DNA of 6,625 nt, taken from Candidatus Saccharimonadota bacterium. Its GTDB lineage: Bacteria > Patescibacteriota > Saccharimonadia > Saccharimonadales > Saccharimonadaceae. The position numbers and the translations under genes were made by a program. Shown piece by piece: positions 1-5,441 of this stretch. The notes under the pieces are model-generated. The model was not told the DNA's origin. It ran no database searches and saw only the letters and a list, made by a program, of their open reading frames with translations. The stretch lies in assembly GCA_017421685.1 (NCBI GenBank), contig JAFOHW010000024.1, forward strand, positions 1-6,625, written 5' to 3'. The stretch's first letter is position 1. The number at the start of each line of letters is the position of its first letter.

Positions 1-55
1 AAGCAATAACCCCGAAGACGGCCGCGCCTATGGCTGTTGCGAGATCAGTTTTCAT
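1..55 (-). CDS. Start of a further gene in the pil cluster (runs off the window)
   Basis: The ATG at 55 follows the previous stop by 2 nt (TAAATATG). GGAGGG (70-65), inside the last codons of the upstream gene, lies 9 nt before it. The 18 visible residues read MKTDLATAIGAAVFGVIA, a short polar start followed by a hydrophobic Ala/Gly/Val stretch. This fits an N-terminal membrane anchor or signal sequence. By position it is probably another pilus-associated envelope protein, but too little is visible to name it. Confidence 0.7.
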   Translation of the reverse strand, partial: MKTDLATAIGAAVFGVIA

Positions 56-57
56 AT

Positions 58-927
58 TTATTTGCCCTCCGCTTTTATGGTTTTTGTCGTTTCCGTCATG
101 CTCGATTCGTTCATGTAGTCAGCCGTCGCGCGAGCAGTTAATGAAAGTTCGCCGTTGTTTTCCCAACTAATAGTTGCCCTTTCAAAATCAAACTCACGAA
201 TAGAACGTTCGATGTTATGAAGCACGGTCATGGTCTTGCTTGGATCAGCGGTTACGGAGAGATTGACCTGAGTTGCATTAAGGCCTGGAGCTAAGGGCGT
301 ATTTACATAAGAATCACTCGGGCTGATTGATTCTGGTTGCCAATCTGAAATATTGAAGAGTTTATTAAGGCTAGCCAAAAGCGCTTCCTCATTCTGGAAG
401 GCCGGAAGAGCATCAGGGATGATACGGAGAGCAGAGCAACTTCTGATTAAATGGCTCGCGGACTGGAGTTCGTCACTCCCGTTTGCTTCGGAATAAATTT
501 TTGTTAGTTCTTTGTAGGTGAAATTTTTTCCGGTATCGGGATTTCTACAACTAGAATTATCTTCTTTCGGCACCGAATTTAGAGCTTCGTTAGAAGCAAG
601 TCCCTCGAGGATGTTTGCACGAAGGGTCCCCGGAATTTGGGAGGCATCGATGCTGTTCGGGTCACATTTTGCAAGTTCAGAATCAGAATAGGTCGCCCCG
701 CTCGGAGCGGTACAGATACCAATGTTTTTGATGATGTTCGAATAGGCGACGATAGATTGGTCTTCCGCCATAATAACATTCGCATTAAAGGAAATTTGTT
801 TTATGAAGTGGAAAATGAGCGAAATAGCGACGCCGAGGAAAATTGAGGCGCCAAGTACCGCTAGGAGCATATATTGTTGGGCTTCGGAGATTTTTGCTCT
901 TTTTCCGATTGCAATTTCTTTTGCCAT
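58..927 (-). CDS. PilO-like membrane protein of the pilus alignment complex
   Basis: Probable PilO counterpart, assigned mainly by its position after pilN and by topology. The 289-residue product has a short basic cytoplasmic tail (1-18), one membrane segment (about 19-43, YMLLAVLGASIFLGVAISLIF), then an extracytoplasmic region. Its C-terminal part resembles the PilO/PilN ferredoxin-like fold: VNLSVTADPSKTMTVLHNIE (221-240), then IREFDFERATISW (243-255) and ELSLTARATADYM (260-272). The middle (about 70-200) carries four Cys (72, 88, 127, 164) and no recognised domain. A strong GGAGG (941-937), formed by the Gly-rich 3' end of pilN, lies 9 nt before the ATG, and the gap to the pilN stop is 2 nt. 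Sequence identity to classical PilO is not obvious, so no symbol is given. Confidence 0.75.
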   Translation of the reverse strand: MAKEIAIGKRAKISEAQQYMLLAVLGASIFLGVAISLIFHFIKQISFNANVIMAEDQSIVAYSNIIKNIGICTAPSGATYSDSELAKCDPNSIDASQIPGTLRANILEGLASNEALNSVPKEDNSSCRNPDTGKNFTYKELTKIYSEANGSDELQSASHLIRSCSALRIIPDALPAFQNEEALLASLNKLFNISDWQPESISPSDSYVNTPLAPGLNATQVNLSVTADPSKTMTVLHNIERSIREFDFERATISWENNGELSLTARATADYMNESSMTETTKTIKAEGK

Positions 928-929
928 TT

Positions 930-2093
930 TTAGTTTCCTCCCCCCGCGTTAGTCTTATTATTACAGGTTGTATCGCCGTCTTCACAATCAGAAGCACGTT
1001 TTCCGAACATAGCTTGAATTTGGACGTATGAATCAGTAACATTTCGGCGACCAGATGGAGCTATGGCTAGCATATGGTGATTATCGAAGTCATAAGCTTC
1101 AGGCGAGATAAGGATGGTCGCAGAAAAACGAAGAACTAGGCCACCACCTTCGATAAGGCCGTTTGATGAGTCCCTGATACTGATTCCTTCAGTCCCGCCG
1201 GGGACAAGAAGACATTCATTGTTCTCGGTCCATTTTGGCTTTGAGCTATCCTTAGAATTATCTCCGGTATAGGTCGTACAGGCGCTATTGAAGTGTTCGA
1301 CGTTTTTAATAGTTCCATCTAGAGACATATAGGGTTCGCCTTGTTTTTCGGTTTCTTTGTACCAATCGGAATATTGAGGAGTTCGCCAAATCCTAACGAC
1401 TTTATTACCGTTATAGTCTTCGGTCGCGTAGTTCGTTTTATCTTCTTTTCCATCTTCGGTTTTCGGCCTACAGCCTTCCCCTTCGATGTTCCAATAAGCA
1501 TAGATTCCTTTAGAGCTGTCGTTCAAAATTGCGCCATCTTCTCCGGTTTCGATCATGCAGTAAGCTGGGATGTTATTCCCGTTTTTATCAACATAATTTC
1601 CGTAGTCATAACGCATATATTGCATACTTTTCTTGAACGAATCGAGGACATTGTAGTCGATATAGGGTTCAGACCCAGCGTCAGCCTGAGCATCGAAATT
1701 AAAAGTAGGCTGTTCCTTTGAAAAATCAACATTTAGTTCAGAAATCGTAATTTTATCAGCGCCGGTAGGAAGGAAGGCGGAGAGAATATTAAAGGTTCTA
1801 GATAAGACTTTCTTATTCCCAGTTAAGGTCGAAATGTTCCCAAGCTGGTCTTTTATCGTCAAAACCTCATTTAAGTCGCTATAAGAATTAAGCTTTGAGG
1901 ATAGATTATCGATTGTGGCCTTTTTACTATCGAGGGCGAGCTGTTGGCCACCAACGATTAAACCAAAGAGAATAGTTAAGCCAACACTGGCCGAAGCGAC
2001 AGCGATACAAAGGAAGAAAATAAAATTCCTAAGTTTTAAGGTTTTGATCATTTCTTCTTTTATGTCTGGGACTAAGTTAATTTCACGTGCCAT
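930..2093 (-). CDS. pilN: PilN-like type IV pilus inner-membrane protein with a large insertion
   Basis: Bitopic membrane protein that docks PilM in the cytoplasm and pairs with PilO outside. The N-terminus MAREINLVPD carries the PilN signature that inserts into PilM. One membrane segment spans about 23-48 (FIFFLCIAVASASVGLTILF), followed by a predicted coiled coil (about 52-90). A ferredoxin-like domain starts at about 113 (DKITISELNVDF). Ordinary PilN is about 180-220 residues; this one has 387. The extra length is mostly a polar, Asp/Asn/Gly/Tyr-rich block at about 165-315 with C179, C208, C272 and C294, after which a final strand resumes (GLVLRFSATILI, 318-329). The Gly-rich tail has C370 and C377. 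AAGGAG lies 9 nt before the ATG. The N-terminal identity is solid; the insertion is not recognised. Confidence 0.85.
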   Translation of the reverse strand: MAREINLVPDIKEEMIKTLKLRNFIFFLCIAVASASVGLTILFGLIVGGQQLALDSKKATIDNLSSKLNSYSDLNEVLTIKDQLGNISTLTGNKKVLSRTFNILSAFLPTGADKITISELNVDFSKEQPTFNFDAQADAGSEPYIDYNVLDSFKKSMQYMRYDYGNYVDKNGNNIPAYCMIETGEDGAILNDSSKGIYAYWNIEGEGCRPKTEDGKEDKTNYATEDYNGNKVVRIWRTPQYSDWYKETEKQGEPYMSLDGTIKNVEHFNSACTTYTGDNSKDSSKPKWTENNECLLVPGGTEGISIRDSSNGLIEGGGLVLRFSATILISPEAYDFDNHHMLAIAPSGRRNVTDSYVQIQAMFGKRASDCEDGDTTCNNKTNAGGGN

Positions 2094-3139
2094 TAGTCGT
2101 TACTCCTTTCCGATAGGCCGATAGCGACAGCAAATTCGTTGGCGACATCCATTAATACTCTTTGTTGTTCTTTCGTCATGCGGACGAACTGCCACGGATT
2201 TCCTTTCATGGTTGAGACATTAGTTTTAGCTTCAATAAATTCAGAGAATAGAGGAATTGTATTAGCATAGCCAGAAAGAACAATTCCGCCAATCTTTCCG
2301 CCGATGTATTTTGTCTGGAAGAAGCGGACAGATTTTGCTAATTCGGAAGCAAAATTGTCGAGATGGGTATTTAGAATCTTAAAGACTTGGCCTTCGACCT
2401 GGCTTTCATCGAGACCGAACTTCAAAATAAACTGGCGAGCTTGGTCTTCGCGGACGTTTAGGCCATTTGCGACGGCTTTAACGAAAACATTGAAACCTCC
2501 CGGAATTGAACGGACGAGACGAGGTTGGTTTTTAAAATAAACAACAAGGTCGGCAGAATTTTCGCCGAGATCAACAATCATAGTTCCATCAATTGCCCCC
2601 TGAATAGCTAAAGCGCGAGCCATAGCTAGAGGCTCCGGTTCCATGGCGATAATATTTAGACCAGTTTTTTCAATCATCTCCATAACCGATTCGGCATAGT
2701 CTTTTGCGACCGAAGAAATTAAGACTTCGGTTTTTGCAGGGTCGTTTGGACTCGGACCGAGGATAACGTAATCAGCCTTAGCGTCGCTTAAAGACATTGG
2801 AACATATTTATCCATTTCATATTTAAAGGTTTTCCGAAGTTCTTTTTCGGGCAAAGTTTCGGTTTCCACGATTGAAGTAAAAGTCTTCCCTGCTGGGAGG
2901 CCGACTGCGACATTTTTCGTTTTAATTCCCGCCTGTTCTACAGCGCCCAAAATAGCTTCGCCGAGACGTTTTTTCCCGAGGTCTGACGAATCTTGAGTTA
3001 GTTTCTGGTCTATCGGGACATATGAAAACTTCTGGAGAGTCCATCCATGTTGACTGCTCCCGGAAAGTTGTACTATTCGCATCGAATTCGTACCTATATC
3101 TAAGGAGAAGAAGTCGCCCACGCCATGCAATAAATTCAT
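2093..3139 (-). CDS. pilM: Type IV pilus assembly protein PilM, actin-like ATPase
   Basis: Cytoplasmic actin-fold protein that binds the N-terminal tail of PilN and links the pilus motor to the inner-membrane alignment complex. From the ATG at 3139 it has 348 residues. Phosphate-1 loop: LDIGTNSMRIVQL (13-25). Phosphate-2 loop: VDLGENSADL (189-198). The adenosine motif is GGIVLSGYANTIPLFSEFIE (284-303). The PilM-typical ELRKTFKYEMDKYVPMSL block lies at about 100-117. The frame can be extended to a TTG at 3175, but that would add a hydrophobic stretch (IFILIPLII) translated from the promoter itself, and homologues begin close to HGVGDFF. It overlaps the next gene by 1 nt (TAATG), a sign of tight co-expression. 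Confidence 0.93.
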   Translation of the reverse strand: MNLLHGVGDFFSLDIGTNSMRIVQLSGSSQHGWTLQKFSYVPIDQKLTQDSSDLGKKRLGEAILGAVEQAGIKTKNVAVGLPAGKTFTSIVETETLPEKELRKTFKYEMDKYVPMSLSDAKADYVILGPSPNDPAKTEVLISSVAKDYAESVMEMIEKTGLNIIAMEPEPLAMARALAIQGAIDGTMIVDLGENSADLVVYFKNQPRLVRSIPGGFNVFVKAVANGLNVREDQARQFILKFGLDESQVEGQVFKILNTHLDNFASELAKSVRFFQTKYIGGKIGGIVLSGYANTIPLFSEFIEAKTNVSTMKGNPWQFVRMTKEQQRVLMDVANEFAVAIGLSERSND

Positions 3140-3146
3140 ATTTTTA

Positions 3147-3175
3147 ATTATAAGCGGAATTAGAATAAAAATCAA
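3147..3175 (-). promoter_or_regulatory. Sigma70-type promoter for the pilM cluster, predicted leaderless
   Basis: TTGATT (3175-3170), a 17-bp spacer and a perfect TATAAT (3152-3147) form a near-consensus promoter. Only 7 nt (TAAAAAT) separate the -10 from the pilM ATG at 3139, so the expected transcript start falls on or next to the start codon. No Shine-Dalgarno is present before this ATG, unlike the other well-started genes here. The -35 overlaps the tlyA TGA stop. Confidence 0.72.
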
Positions 3176-3750
3176 GGAATTTTTACGGAAACTTTTAGCC
3201 AGTAAAACCTTTCAACGTTCCCGTGTTTTCCTTTTAATTCATTATCGCGTTTTTTAATAATGACAAAATTGTTCTGTTTTAACCAAGATTCAAAGTTTTT
3301 AATAATTTCGCGCCTAGTTTTCTCATTTTTAACGATACCTTTATTTAGATCGGATTTTTTAGCTTCGAACTGAGGCTTCAACATGACAAGATAGTCGGTC
3401 TCCGGGTTTTTATTGAGTTTTTTTGCGTGTTCTAAAATCGTTTTTAGGCTCATAAAAGAAATGTCGGCTAGAATAACGTCGATTTTTTCTTTAAAGTTTT
3501 CAAAAGTAAAAAAGTCGGTTTTTTCATGTAGTTCAATCCTCTCGTCGTAACGAAGTGGGGCTTCCATTTGGTTTGTCCCTTTTTCGATTGCAATGACTTT
3601 CTTTGCGCCTTTTTCTAGAGCATATTTAGTAAAACCGCCGGTCGAGGAACCGATATCAAGGACGATTTTATTACGGAAGTCAAAATTAAAGGCGTTGTTT
3701 ACGCCTTTAATTTTATAATAGCCTCTACTTTTTTCGTTCACGGTATGCAT
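3172..3750 (-). CDS. tlyA: TlyA-like rRNA 2'-O-methyltransferase lacking the S4 domain
   Basis: FtsJ/RrmJ-fold SAM-dependent methyltransferase; TlyA homologues methylate ribose 2'-OH groups of 16S and 23S rRNA cytidines. From the ATG at 3750 it has 192 residues. SAM motif I is LDIGSSTGGF (31-40); other TlyA signatures are AIEKGTNQM (54-62), DISFMSLK (96-103), MLKPQFEA (123-130) and KGIV (137-140). A K-D-K-E tetrad can be proposed as K13, D96, K125 and E180 (in HGNVER). Typical TlyA is about 270 residues with an N-terminal S4 RNA-binding domain; that domain is absent, and the space upstream is efp coding sequence. The gene overlaps efp by 26 nt without a clear Shine-Dalgarno, so coupling to efp translation is likely. 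A TTG at 3765 is a less likely start. Stop TGA. Confidence 0.88.
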   Translation of the reverse strand: MHTVNEKSRGYYKIKGVNNAFNFDFRNKIVLDIGSSTGGFTKYALEKGAKKVIAIEKGTNQMEAPLRYDERIELHEKTDFFTFENFKEKIDVILADISFMSLKTILEHAKKLNKNPETDYLVMLKPQFEAKKSDLNKGIVKNEKTRREIIKNFESWLKQNNFVIIKKRDNELKGKHGNVERFYWLKVSVKIP

Positions 3751-4285
3751 AGGTTTCCGTATCAACTGAGACGATGTCCCCTTCCTTAATGAAGGCAGGA
3801 ACTTTTATGGTTACGCCGGTTTCTAGGGTTGCATCTTTCGTGATAGAGGTAGAAGTATCCCCTTTTACGGCATTCTCGGTATAAGTAACTTTTAGCCAGA
3901 GATTTTTCGGGAGCTGGAGATTAATTGGAGTCCCGTTATAGAACTGAATCTCCATTTCGTCTCCGTCTCGCATGAAATCTTTCGAATCGCCTACCATGTC
4001 GGCGGAAAGTTCGTATTGCTCGAAAGTTTCTGGATCCATAAAATAGAACTTTTCGTCGTCTTTATAGAGGTATTGAACTTTCCTGTTCGTCACTTCGGCA
4101 GGTTCGATTTTTTCTTGACCTTTAAAAGTCTTAGGTAAAAGAGCTCCGTTAATTAGGTTTTTTACCTTTACGTTTACGATTGAGCCTCCACGACCCATGA
4201 CTTTCTGAGAGTATTCAACCACCTTATACGGTTGTCCGTCTAAAGTTATTAGAGTGTTCTTCTTTAGATCTGTTGGTCCGTACAT
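3725..4285 (-). CDS. efp: Translation elongation factor P
   Basis: Binds between the P and E sites and rescues ribosomes stalled on consecutive prolines. The 186-residue length is normal. The N-terminal KOW-like domain runs to about 62 (TDLKKNTLITLDGQPYKVVEY), the first OB domain follows (about 65-125, YLYKDDEKFYFMDPETFEQYEL), and the C-terminal OB domain contains ETGVTIKVPAFIKEGDIVSVDTET. The tip loop that reaches the P-site tRNA reads VMGRGGSIV, so the residue usually modified is Arg32 rather than Lys. None of the known modifying enzymes (EpmA/B, EarP, YmfI) is encoded here. AAGGAGG sits only 4 nt before the ATG, 11 nt after the rpsR stop. Stop TAG, overlapped by the next gene. Confidence 0.96.
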   Translation of the reverse strand: MYGPTDLKKNTLITLDGQPYKVVEYSQKVMGRGGSIVNVKVKNLINGALLPKTFKGQEKIEPAEVTNRKVQYLYKDDEKFYFMDPETFEQYELSADMVGDSKDFMRDGDEMEIQFYNGTPINLQLPKNLWLKVTYTENAVKGDTSTSITKDATLETGVTIKVPAFIKEGDIVSVDTETYAYRERKK

Positions 4286-4296
4286 TTTACCTCCTT

Positions 4297-4494
4297 TTAA
4301 CTATTAGATACGAATGGCAAAAGCGCTAAGTGGCGGGCGCGCTTGATGGCGACCGCGAGTTGGCGCTGTTGCTTAGCAGAAAGTCCGGTTTTAGAAATCG
4401 GTTCAATTCGGCCATAAATGTCGATATATCGCTGGAGCGTCTTTACGTCGCGATAATCAAAGTATAGATTTGGATCGCTTTTAATCCTTTTCAT
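4297..4494 (-). CDS. rpsR: Small ribosomal subunit protein bS18
   Basis: Partner of bS6 in the 30S platform. The 65-residue product contains the S18 core [20 protein letters not shown] (11-30) followed by [27 protein letters not shown], the conserved RNA-contacting helix. At 65 residues it is about ten shorter than E. coli S18 (75). The missing part is the N-terminal extension, including the Cys-containing segment seen in other S18 proteins. The start is well supported: AAGGAG lies 6 nt before the ATG, within a 30-nt gap after ssb. The canonical next gene, rplI, is absent, and efp follows instead. Confidence 0.96.
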   Translation of the reverse strand: MKRIKSDPNLYFDYRDVKTLQRYIDIYGRIEPISKTGLSAKQQRQLAVAIKRARHLALLPFVSNS

Positions 4495-4524
4495 AAAATT
4501 CTCCTTCGTTTATTAGTTCTAATC

Positions 4525-4974
4525 TTAGAATGGAACATCGCTAAGATCAATTTCTTCGTCCGGGATATCGTCCGGGATATCGGAGGACGGAGTCGAGTCT
4601 GTTGGTTCGAAATTATTCGAGCTACCGCCGTTATCACGGGCTCCACCGCCTGTAAAGTTGAAATCTTCGACGACAATTTCAACACGAGAACGCTTTTGTC
4701 CGGTCGTCTTATCTTCCCAACTTCGCTGATCTAAACGACCTGAGACGAGAACGCCAGAACCTTTCTTTGCGTATTGGTTAATCATTTCACCTAATTTCCC
4801 CCAAGCGGAACAGTCAATGAAAGAAACATCTTCTTTCTGGTCGCCGTTCGAATCTCGATAAACTCGATTAACTGCTACCGAAAAGCTACAAACACTAGCG
4901 CCGTTAGGCGTTGTACGAAGCTCTGGGTCACGAGTTAAGTTTCCGGTAATGATTGCCTTACTAAATCCGCGCAT
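4525..4974 (-). CDS. ssb: Single-stranded DNA-binding protein SSB
   Basis: Coats ssDNA during replication, repair and uptake, and recruits partner proteins through its C-terminal tip. The 149-residue product has one OB fold (about 1-108): GFSKAIITGNLTRDPELRTT, then FSVAVNRVY, FIDCSAWGKLGE and GVLVSGRLDQRSW. A Gly/Ser/Asn-rich linker (109-130) leads to an acidic tail ending EIDLSDVPF, equivalent to the DDDIPF tip of E. coli SSB. The tail also contains DIPDDIP, made by a 12-bp tandem repeat in the DNA. The ATG is 1 nt after the rpsF stop, and AAGGAG lies 6 nt upstream inside the rpsF 3' end, so translation is probably coupled. Stop TAA. Confidence 0.96.
   Translation of the reverse strand: MRGFSKAIITGNLTRDPELRTTPNGASVCSFSVAVNRVYRDSNGDQKEDVSFIDCSAWGKLGEMINQYAKKGSGVLVSGRLDQRSWEDKTTGQKRSRVEIVVEDFNFTGGGARDNGGSSNNFEPTDSTPSSDIPDDIPDEEIDLSDVPF
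4556..4582. repeat. 12-bp tandem repeat in the ssb 3' end
   Basis: On the plus strand tcgtccgggata occurs twice in direct succession (4556-4567 and 4568-4579), followed by the partial third unit tcgg. It is in frame with ssb and produces the repeated DIPD unit of the SSB tail. The in-frame length (4 codons) means that unit loss or gain would leave the SSB tip intact. Confidence 0.75.
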
Positions 4975-4975
4975 A

Positions 4976-5335
4976 TTATTCTCCTTTTTCTTCTTTAGTT
5001 TCGTCTTCAGACTTCGCTAGAGCCTTTTTACGGGCCTCCATTTTCGCCTTACGTTCATCTACCCTTACTAGGAGGTAGCGCATAACCTCGTCGGAAATAT
5101 TAAAGGCTGACGAGATTTTTGAGGGAGCCTCGGAAGGCAAAGAAACATCGATATAATAGTAGATAGCAAAATCTTGATCGTTAATCGAATAAGCCAGACG
5201 TTTCTTTCCGTCGTTATCCTCTTTTAGTATTTTGCCACCGTTGTTTTCGATAGTTTTTCTAACCTTATCGAGGGCGGGGTCTAAATTCATCTCTAAATCA
5301 GGATGAAATAAGACCGTGAGTTCATAGTCTTTCAT
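4976..5335 (-). CDS. rpsF: Small ribosomal subunit protein bS6
   Basis: Binds bS18 and 16S rRNA helices in the platform of the 30S subunit. The 119-residue product opens with MKDYELTVLFHPDL, the beta1 strand typical of S6. GKKRLAYSINDQDFAIYYYIDV (about 43-64) and ISDEVMRYLLVRVD (about 80-93) are the central and final alpha/beta elements. The Lys/Glu-rich tail (from about 94) extends past the fold, as in many S6 proteins. AAGGAG (5345-5340) lies 4 nt before the ATG, a rather short spacing. This is the first gene of an rpsF-ssb-rpsR unit, the usual bacterial order, behind its own promoter. The last codons GGA GAA also form the ribosome-binding site of ssb. Confidence 0.96.
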   Translation of the reverse strand: MKDYELTVLFHPDLEMNLDPALDKVRKTIENNGGKILKEDNDGKKRLAYSINDQDFAIYYYIDVSLPSEAPSKISSAFNISDEVMRYLLVRVDERKAKMEARKKALAKSEDETKEEKGE

Positions 5336-5352
5336 AAAACTCCTTTGGTTAA

Positions 5353-5378
5353 AGCAAACGCGATTTTCTCCGTTTGCT
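5353..5378 (-). promoter_or_regulatory. Leader hairpin upstream of rpsF
   Basis: Between the predicted promoter and the rpsF Shine-Dalgarno, AGCAAACG (5378-5371) pairs perfectly with CGTTTGCT (5360-5353) around a 10-nt loop. No U-run follows, so it does not look like a terminator. The AAGGAG of rpsF starts 8 nt downstream of the stem. bS6 operons in many bacteria carry a leader that binds the S6:S18 complex, so an autoregulatory role is possible. I could not match the published consensus by eye. Confidence 0.45.
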
Positions 5379-5395
5379 GAGCTGATATTAGGTTA

Positions 5396-5424
5396 ATTAT
5401 ATCATATCTGTTAAAAATAATAAA
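5396..5424 (-). promoter_or_regulatory. Extended -10 promoter of the rpsF operon
   Basis: The minus strand carries TGATATAAT (5404-5396), a TGnTATAAT extended -10 element. A 17-bp spacer separates the TATAAT from a poor -35 (TTTATT, 5424-5419) that lies in the 3' arm of the upstream hairpin. Extended -10 promoters are known to tolerate a weak -35. The expected transcript start is near 5389, giving a leader of about 54 nt before the rpsF ATG. Confidence 0.7.
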
Positions 5425-5441
5425 GTAGTTTTTATTATTTT
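5413..5441 (-). terminator. Putative A/T-only intrinsic terminator after ftsK
   Basis: Minus-strand bases 5441-5431 (AAAATAATAAA) pair perfectly with 5424-5414 (TTTATTATTTT). This gives an 11-bp stem with a 6-nt AACTAC loop and a T-run on the 3' arm. The stem begins inside the ftsK TAA stop codon. It has no G-C pair, so it is weaker than a classical terminator, and its symmetry would allow it to act in both directions. Position between two genes and directly before a promoter supports the call. Confidence 0.45.

Noticed and set aside
1341..1721. 126-codon plus-strand open frame antisense to pilN
   Set aside because: It is a shadow of the pilN-like gene, with low-complexity hydrophobic translation, no ribosome-binding site and no family resemblance.
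3172..3174. TGA recoding (Gly, code 25) as in Gracilibacteria or Absconditabacteria
   Set aside because: TGA ends the tlyA-like gene at the expected place after E180 and the final strand, and no conserved Gly in any gene is encoded by TGA; all other frames are free of internal TGA.
3140..3175. Longer pilM starting at TTG 3175 with a hydrophobic N-terminus
   Set aside because: The added 12 codons coincide with the -35, spacer and -10 of a clear promoter, the start is TTG without a ribosome-binding site, and PilM is cytoplasmic.
3706..3725. TATTATAAA-like -10 inside the start of the tlyA-like gene
   Set aside because: No suitable -35 at 16-18 bp and it lies within coding sequence that begins upstream.
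3751..3765. Longer tlyA-like gene from TTG 3765
   Set aside because: A TTG start deep inside efp with a distant purine run is less likely than the ATG at 3750; the five extra residues add no recognised motif.
4517..4530. Palindrome TTCTAA-GA-TTAGAA across the ssb stop
   Set aside because: Arms of 6 bp with a 2-nt loop cannot fold as a normal hairpin, and there is no T-run; probably chance.
4491..4685. 64-codon frame overlapping the ssb 3' end and the spacer before rpsR
   Set aside because: It lies in another frame over the SSB linker and tail, and the translation is Thr/Arg-rich without a domain.
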